NCBI GenBank assembly: GCA_021799325.1
Contig: JAJZAS010000033.1
Coordinates: 1-10,503, forward strand
Direction of reading: 5' to 3'
Length of the DNA: 10,503 nt
From: Bacillota bacterium
Lineage (GTDB): Bacteria > Bacillota > Bacilli > Alicyclobacillales > SLC66
Below are positions 6,813 through 10,503 of the stretch, piece after piece. Positions within the stretch are counted from its first letter, which is position 1; each line of letters opens with the position of its first letter. The notes beneath the pieces were generated by a model. The model had not been told where the DNA came from, searched no databases, and saw nothing but the letters and a program-made list of their open reading frames with translations. The position numbers and the translations under genes are program-made.

Positions 6813-9613
6813 GCATGGGTAACCTAGCGATTGTCCTTCACGCGCATTTACCGTATGTCTTTCATCCTGCCTCCGAACATCGCCTCGAGGAGCGCTGGCT
6901 GAATGAGGCCATCACCGACACCTACATCCCACTGCTGCAAATGATGGAGCGGTTGCGAAACGATGAGGTGGATTTTAAGCTTACCCTCTCGTTGACGCCC
7001 ACCTTGCTCACCATGCTCTCTGATCAGGAGTTGCAGACAAGGTACTTGGCACACCTCGATCAATTGATCGAGCTTGCCCAAAAAGAAAAGGCACGCACCA
7101 AAGAGACGCCGCCAGTTTATCGGTTGGCAAGCGAGTATTTGTCGCGCTTCGAGGCCATCAGAGATTATTATCTTGCAGAAAAAATGGATTTGATCCGCGC
7201 CTTTCAATCTTTTGAAACTAGCGGGCAGCTTGAACTCATCACGTCCGCTGCCACGCACGCCTTTTTACCACTCGTGCAAACCAAAGAAGCCGTCCGCGCG
7301 CAGTTGCTTACAGGGATGGAGACTTTCAAGCACCACTTTGGCCACTTACCAAAGGGAATTTGGCTACCGGAATGCGGCTATGCGCCTGAGTGGGATGAAG
7401 TGATGACAAGTTGCGGCATCGGCTACTTTTTCGTCGATGCGCATGGATTGACCTCAGGCGACCCGACTCCTCCCTATGGCACACTGGCACCAGTCGTCAC
7501 GCCAAGCGGCATGGCGGTCTTCGCCCGCGACCCTTCCTCTTCCCAGCAGGTTTGGAGTTCCAAAGAAGGTTACCCTGGCGATTACGATTATCGGGAGTAC
7601 TATCGGGACATTGGTTATGACCTCGAACTCCCTTACCTACAACCCTACATCCACCCCGATGGCATTCGCGTCAATACCGGCATCAAATACTATCGAATCA
7701 CTGGTGAGGGCGCAAAGAAAGACTGGTACGACATTGACCAGGCTGCGGACAAAGCCGCGCGCCACGCCGAACACTTTATCCATGAAAAATGGGAGCAGTT
7801 GTCCCGCGCCGCCACATCCATGCCTATTTCCCCCGTCACGGTAGCTCCATTTGATGCGGAACTCTTTGGCCATTGGTGGTATGAAGGCCCGTTATTTCTT
7901 GAAATGTTGTTTCGCAAACTGCATTTTGACCAAAGCGACATCGAACTCACCACCCCATCTGCCTATTTGGATCAAAAATTCAGCTTGGCCACTACCCGTT
8001 TGCCAATGTCGACCTGGGGACGGCAAGGATACGCAGAGGTCTGGCTGCGCGAAGAAAACGACTGGGTGTATCCCGCGCTTCATCTGGCAGAAACACAAAT
8101 GGTGACACTTGCCTACACCTTCACTGAACCAACAGATCTTGAAAAGCGGGTACTGCAACAGGCCGCGCGGGAACTCATGCTGGCCCAAAGCAGCGACTGG
8201 GCATTTATCATGGACAACCAAACGATGGTGGAGTACGCCATCGAACGGACCAAGACGCACATTCATCGCTTTCAGGCGCTGGTCGACATGGTGGTGACCC
8301 ATGTTTTTGATGAAAACATCCTGCAATCGATGGAATACTACGATCACCCATTTCCTTATATCCGCTATGAGCACTACCGCTCTGATGAAAAACTAAAAAA
8401 AATCTCCGAATCCGCAAGTAAACGGGTGTTGTTTTTATCCTGGGAATATCCTCCTATGACGGTGGGAGGGCTATCGAGGCACGCCTATGACCTGTCGCGT
8501 TTTTTGGTGCAAGAAGGCTGGGAAGTCCATGTCGTCACGACAGCCATAGAAGGAAGTCCGGCAAACGAAGTGATGGACGGGGTACAGGTTCATCGGGTCA
8601 CTGTGCCGAAACCAGATGGCGGCGAATTTATCCATTGGGTATTCGCACTAAATCTTGCCATGATTAACTACTGCACCGAACAGTTGCTAGAGGATTATGA
8701 TTTTGCGCTGCTTCATGCGCACGACTGGCTGGTGTACGATGCGGCAAAAACCTTGAAAGATAAGTCTAGACTGCCGCTTGTCGCGACGATTCATGCCACG
8801 GAACACGGGAGAAATGGTGGCATCCATACCGATTTGCAAAAGCGTATCCACCACGTGGAATGGAAATTATCATATGAGGCCAAGCGGGTGATCGTTTGCA
8901 GCACGTACATGAAGCAGGAAGTGGAGGAGATTTTTCAATTGCCAGCGGATAAAATCGACATGATTCCAAATGGCGTTGATCCGAAGCAACTAGCTTTTCA
9001 CCATGAAACGATGGGCAGGGAAAAATTCGCACTCCCTCACGAGAAAATGGTCCTGTTTCTCGGGCGCTTGGTCCGTGAAAAAGGGGCGCAAGTGTTGCTC
9101 GAAGCAATCCCTGAGATTCTCACCACAAATCCTGACGCGAAATTCATCTTCACAGGAGAAGGTCCGATGAAGGCGGAACTCATGGCTCGCGCAACTCAGC
9201 TCGGAGTCGGTCAAAAGACACTTTTTACTGGGTTTGTCTCGGATCAGGATCGAAATCTGCTACTTGGAAGCGCAGCAGCGGCTGTTTTCCCTAGTCTATA
9301 CGAGCCATTTGGGATTGTCGCGCTTGAAGCGATGGCTGCAGGTGCCCCTGTGGTGGTGTCTGACGTGGGAGGGCTTTTTGACATCGTTCACCATGAAGAA
9401 AACGGCTTAACCGCCTATCATGGCGATGCCCACTCATTTGCAGTTCAAATAAGCAGGATGCTTCTCGACGAGGAATTTGCCCATCGGATGGCGAAAGTGG
9501 CAAAGTCAGAAATTGATCGTTATGACTGGAGTCGAATCGCGCTCGAAACCATTTCGGTGTATGAGCGGGTTCTTGAAGAATCATCGAATCCAGTTCTCCA
9601 GAAAGGAGAATGA
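6809..9613 (+). CDS. Fusion of GH57 1,4-alpha-glucan branching enzyme and GT4 glycosyltransferase (glucan synthase-like)
   Basis: This 934-residue protein carries two enzymes. Residues 1 to about 525 are a GH57 branching-enzyme module: HAHLPYV at 11-17, SAATHAFLPL at 146-155, WLPECGY at 185-191 with predicted nucleophile Glu188, PFDAELFGHWW at 347-357 with predicted acid/base Asp349, and SSDW at 461-464. A short lysine-rich linker (about 526-538) leads to a GT4 GT-B fold: SWEYPPMTVGGLSRH at 544-558, HAHDW at 636-640, GRLVREKG at 752-759, and the EX7E motif Glu832/Glu840 in SLYEPFGIVALEAM. The GT4 half resembles the actinobacterial GlgA/GlgM-type synthases that use ADP-glucose; its donor and acceptor here are not known. 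All predicted catalytic residues seem intact in both halves, so one polypeptide could elongate and branch the glucan. It has no signal peptide. It overlaps the DUF4912 gene by 4 bp and ends 2 bp before the lactate dehydrogenase start. Confidence 0.92.
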   Translation: MSMGNLAIVLHAHLPYVFHPASEHRLEERWLNEAITDTYIPLLQMMERLRNDEVDFKLTLSLTPTLLTMLSDQELQTRYLAHLDQLIELAQKEKARTKETPPVYRLASEYLSRFEAIRDYYLAEKMDLIRAFQSFETSGQLELITSAATHAFLPLVQTKEAVRAQLLTGMETFKHHFGHLPKGIWLPECGYAPEWDEVMTSCGIGYFFVDAHGLTSGDPTPPYGTLAPVVTPSGMAVFARDPSSSQQVWSSKEGYPGDYDYREYYRDIGYDLELPYLQPYIHPDGIRVNTGIKYYRITGEGAKKDWYDIDQAADKAARHAEHFIHEKWEQLSRAATSMPISPVTVAPFDAELFGHWWYEGPLFLEMLFRKLHFDQSDIELTTPSAYLDQKFSLATTRLPMSTWGRQGYAEVWLREENDWVYPALHLAETQMVTLAYTFTEPTDLEKRVLQQAARELMLAQSSDWAFIMDNQTMVEYAIERTKTHIHRFQALVDMVVTHVFDENILQSMEYYDHPFPYIRYEHYRSDEKLKKISESASKRVLFLSWEYPPMTVGGLSRHAYDLSRFLVQEGWEVHVVTTAIEGSPANEVMDGVQVHRVTVPKPDGGEFIHWVFALNLAMINYCTEQLLEDYDFALLHAHDWLVYDAAKTLKDKSRLPLVATIHATEHGRNGGIHTDLQKRIHHVEWKLSYEAKRVIVCSTYMKQEVEEIFQLPADKIDMIPNGVDPKQLAFHHETMGREKFALPHEKMVLFLGRLVREKGAQVLLEAIPEILTTNPDAKFIFTGEGPMKAELMARATQLGVGQKTLFTGFVSDQDRNLLLGSAAAAVFPSLYEPFGIVALEAMAAGAPVVVSDVGGLFDIVHHEENGLTAYHGDAHSFAVQISRMLLDEEFAHRMAKVAKSEIDRYDWSRIALETISVYERVLEESSNPVLQKGE
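9602..9608 (+). promoter_or_regulatory. Ribosome binding site deciding the lactate dehydrogenase start
   Basis: AAAGGAG ends 7 bases before ATG at 9616. An in-frame ATG at 9610 would leave only 1 base, so 9616 is preferred. The site lies inside the last codons of the fusion gene. Confidence 0.75.
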
Positions 9614-9615
9614 CA

Positions 9616-10503
9616 ATGAATGTTAGTCCTCTCTCCAAACCAAAACGAATCGCGGTGATCGGTGCAGGTGAAGTCGGTTCCACCACCGCCTATACCCTAT
9701 TTTTGAGGAAACGGGCAGAAGAAATTGTACTAATTGATATCGCCAAGAAAAAAGCGCTCGGCGATGCGCTGGATATGAGCCACGGGCTACCATTTGTCGG
9801 TGGGGTCAAGGTTTGGGCCGGTGAATACAGCGATTGTGCAGACGCGGATATCATCATCGTCACCGCAGGAGCGGCGCAGCGACCTGGGGAGACCAGGCAG
9901 GATCTGTTGGGGCGCAATGCATCGATCATTCAGCAGATTGTCCGCGAAATTGTTGCCCATAATCAAAGGGGCATCATCCTAATGGCCACCAATCCCGTGG
10001 ATGTGCTGTCCTACCTGGCCTGGAAGACGTCAGGATGGGAATCATCGCGCGTCATCGGATCCGGAACTCTCCTTGACAGTGCAAGATTCCGTTACCTAAT
10101 AGGCAATGAGCTTGGCGTTGATCCGCGCAGCGTACACGCCCATATCGTTGGCGAGCATGGCGATACGGAACTGCCGGTTTGGTCTAGGGCGAACATCACC
10201 GGAGTTCCCATCGAATTTAGCAGCGAAGCGCAACAATCGATTTACGAGCAAACGAAGCAAGCAGCGTATCAGATCATCGAAGCCAAAGGGTACACGAGCT
10301 ACGCAATCGCACTGGCGCTTGACCGTATTTGTGCGGCCATTTTAAGCGATGAACACGCCGTGCTGAACGTTTCTACGTTACTGACAGATTACCATGGAAT
10401 CTCCGATACATACTTGGGAGTGCCCTGTGTAGTAGGGCGCTCCGGCGTGGAACGGGTGATTGACCTTGGTCCGTCTGAAAGTGAATTTGCCCTTCTTCAA
10501 GCG
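9616..10503 (+). CDS. ldh: L-lactate dehydrogenase, 3' end beyond the window
   Basis: 296 codons are open to the window edge; about 20-25 residues are missing compared with the usual 315-325. It reduces pyruvate to L-lactate with NADH. The Rossmann motif GAGEVG is at 16-21 and the NAD-selective Asp41 follows VLI. The substrate loop reads AQRPGETR (87-94); Gln88 occupies the position that marks lactate rather than malate dehydrogenases (Arg in the latter), and Arg94 is the loop arginine. NPVD is at 126-129, Asp154 and Arg157 in LDSAR are catalytic and substrate-binding, and His181 in GEHGD is the proton donor. Arg159 and His174 match the residues that bind fructose 1,6-bisphosphate in allosteric bacterial LDHs, so FBP activation is likely. 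It begins 2 bp after the GH57-GT4 stop, hence probably co-transcribed. Reading continues in one frame without a stop. Confidence 0.93.
   Translation, partial: MNVSPLSKPKRIAVIGAGEVGSTTAYTLFLRKRAEEIVLIDIAKKKALGDALDMSHGLPFVGGVKVWAGEYSDCADADIIIVTAGAAQRPGETRQDLLGRNASIIQQIVREIVAHNQRGIILMATNPVDVLSYLAWKTSGWESSRVIGSGTLLDSARFRYLIGNELGVDPRSVHAHIVGEHGDTELPVWSRANITGVPIEFSSEAQQSIYEQTKQAAYQIIEAKGYTSYAIALALDRICAAILSDEHAVLNVSTLLTDYHGISDTYLGVPCVVGRSGVERVIDLGPSESEFALLQA

Noticed and set aside
7892..8374. 160-codon minus-strand frame inside the GH57 region
   Set aside because: It is antisense to strongly conserved GH57 sequence, with no start signal and no family resemblance; it is a shadow of the real gene.
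1169..10503. CRISPR arrays, insertion sequences or other mobile elements
   Set aside because: No repeated units, transposase-like protein or inverted terminal repeats were seen; coding density and style are uniform across the operon.
9616..10503. Malate dehydrogenase as the identity of the last gene
   Set aside because: The substrate loop has Gln88 where malate dehydrogenases carry Arg, and both FBP-site residues typical of bacterial LDH are present.

Overview
The window reads as a chromosomal segment of a low- to mid-GC, spore-forming type Bacillota (Bacilli). Pointers are strong GGAG-type ribosome binding sites, GTG and TTG starts, a perfect match to the CcpA cre consensus, a promoter resembling the sporulation sigma-E class, a SpoIIAB/RsbW-like ATPase-fold protein, and a Bacillus-type L-lactate dehydrogenase. 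An Alicyclobacillaceae-like host is possible, but that is only an impression from protein style.

Layout. The left end, on the minus strand, holds a small HATPase (anti-sigma/serine kinase-like) gene at 165-581, followed downstream by tRNA-Asp(GTC) at 25-101, which has its own clear promoter. A divergent, AT-rich spacer of nearly 600 bp (582-1168) carries a perfect cre box at 824-837 and a good sigma-E-like promoter at 1013-1040. From 1169 to the right edge six genes run on the plus strand with gaps from about -4 to +27 bp and no visible terminator, so they look like one operon: a short sugar-1-phosphate nucleotidyltransferase, a cytosolic type I pullulanase, a short-type GT35 alpha-glucan phosphorylase, a DUF4912 protein, a 934-residue fusion of a GH57 branching enzyme with a GT4 glycosyltransferase, and an L-lactate dehydrogenase cut by the window end.

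How the genes may work together. The set contains one predicted enzyme for each step of an alpha-glucan (glycogen-like) cycle: NDP-glucose formation (nucleotidyltransferase), chain elongation (GT4 half), branching (GH57 half), phosphorolysis (GT35) and debranching (pullulanase). Apart from the phosphorylase family, none is the textbook Bacillus glgBCDAP version: there is no GlgC-length pyrophosphorylase, no GT5 GlgA and no GH13 GlgB. DUF4912 is the one member with no known function and is translationally coupled to the fusion enzyme. Lactate dehydrogenase at the end suggests that glucan breakdown is tied to fermentative NADH reoxidation. The cre box and sigma-E-like promoter suggest carbon-catabolite and possibly sporulation control. 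These functional links are inferred from family recognition and gene order.
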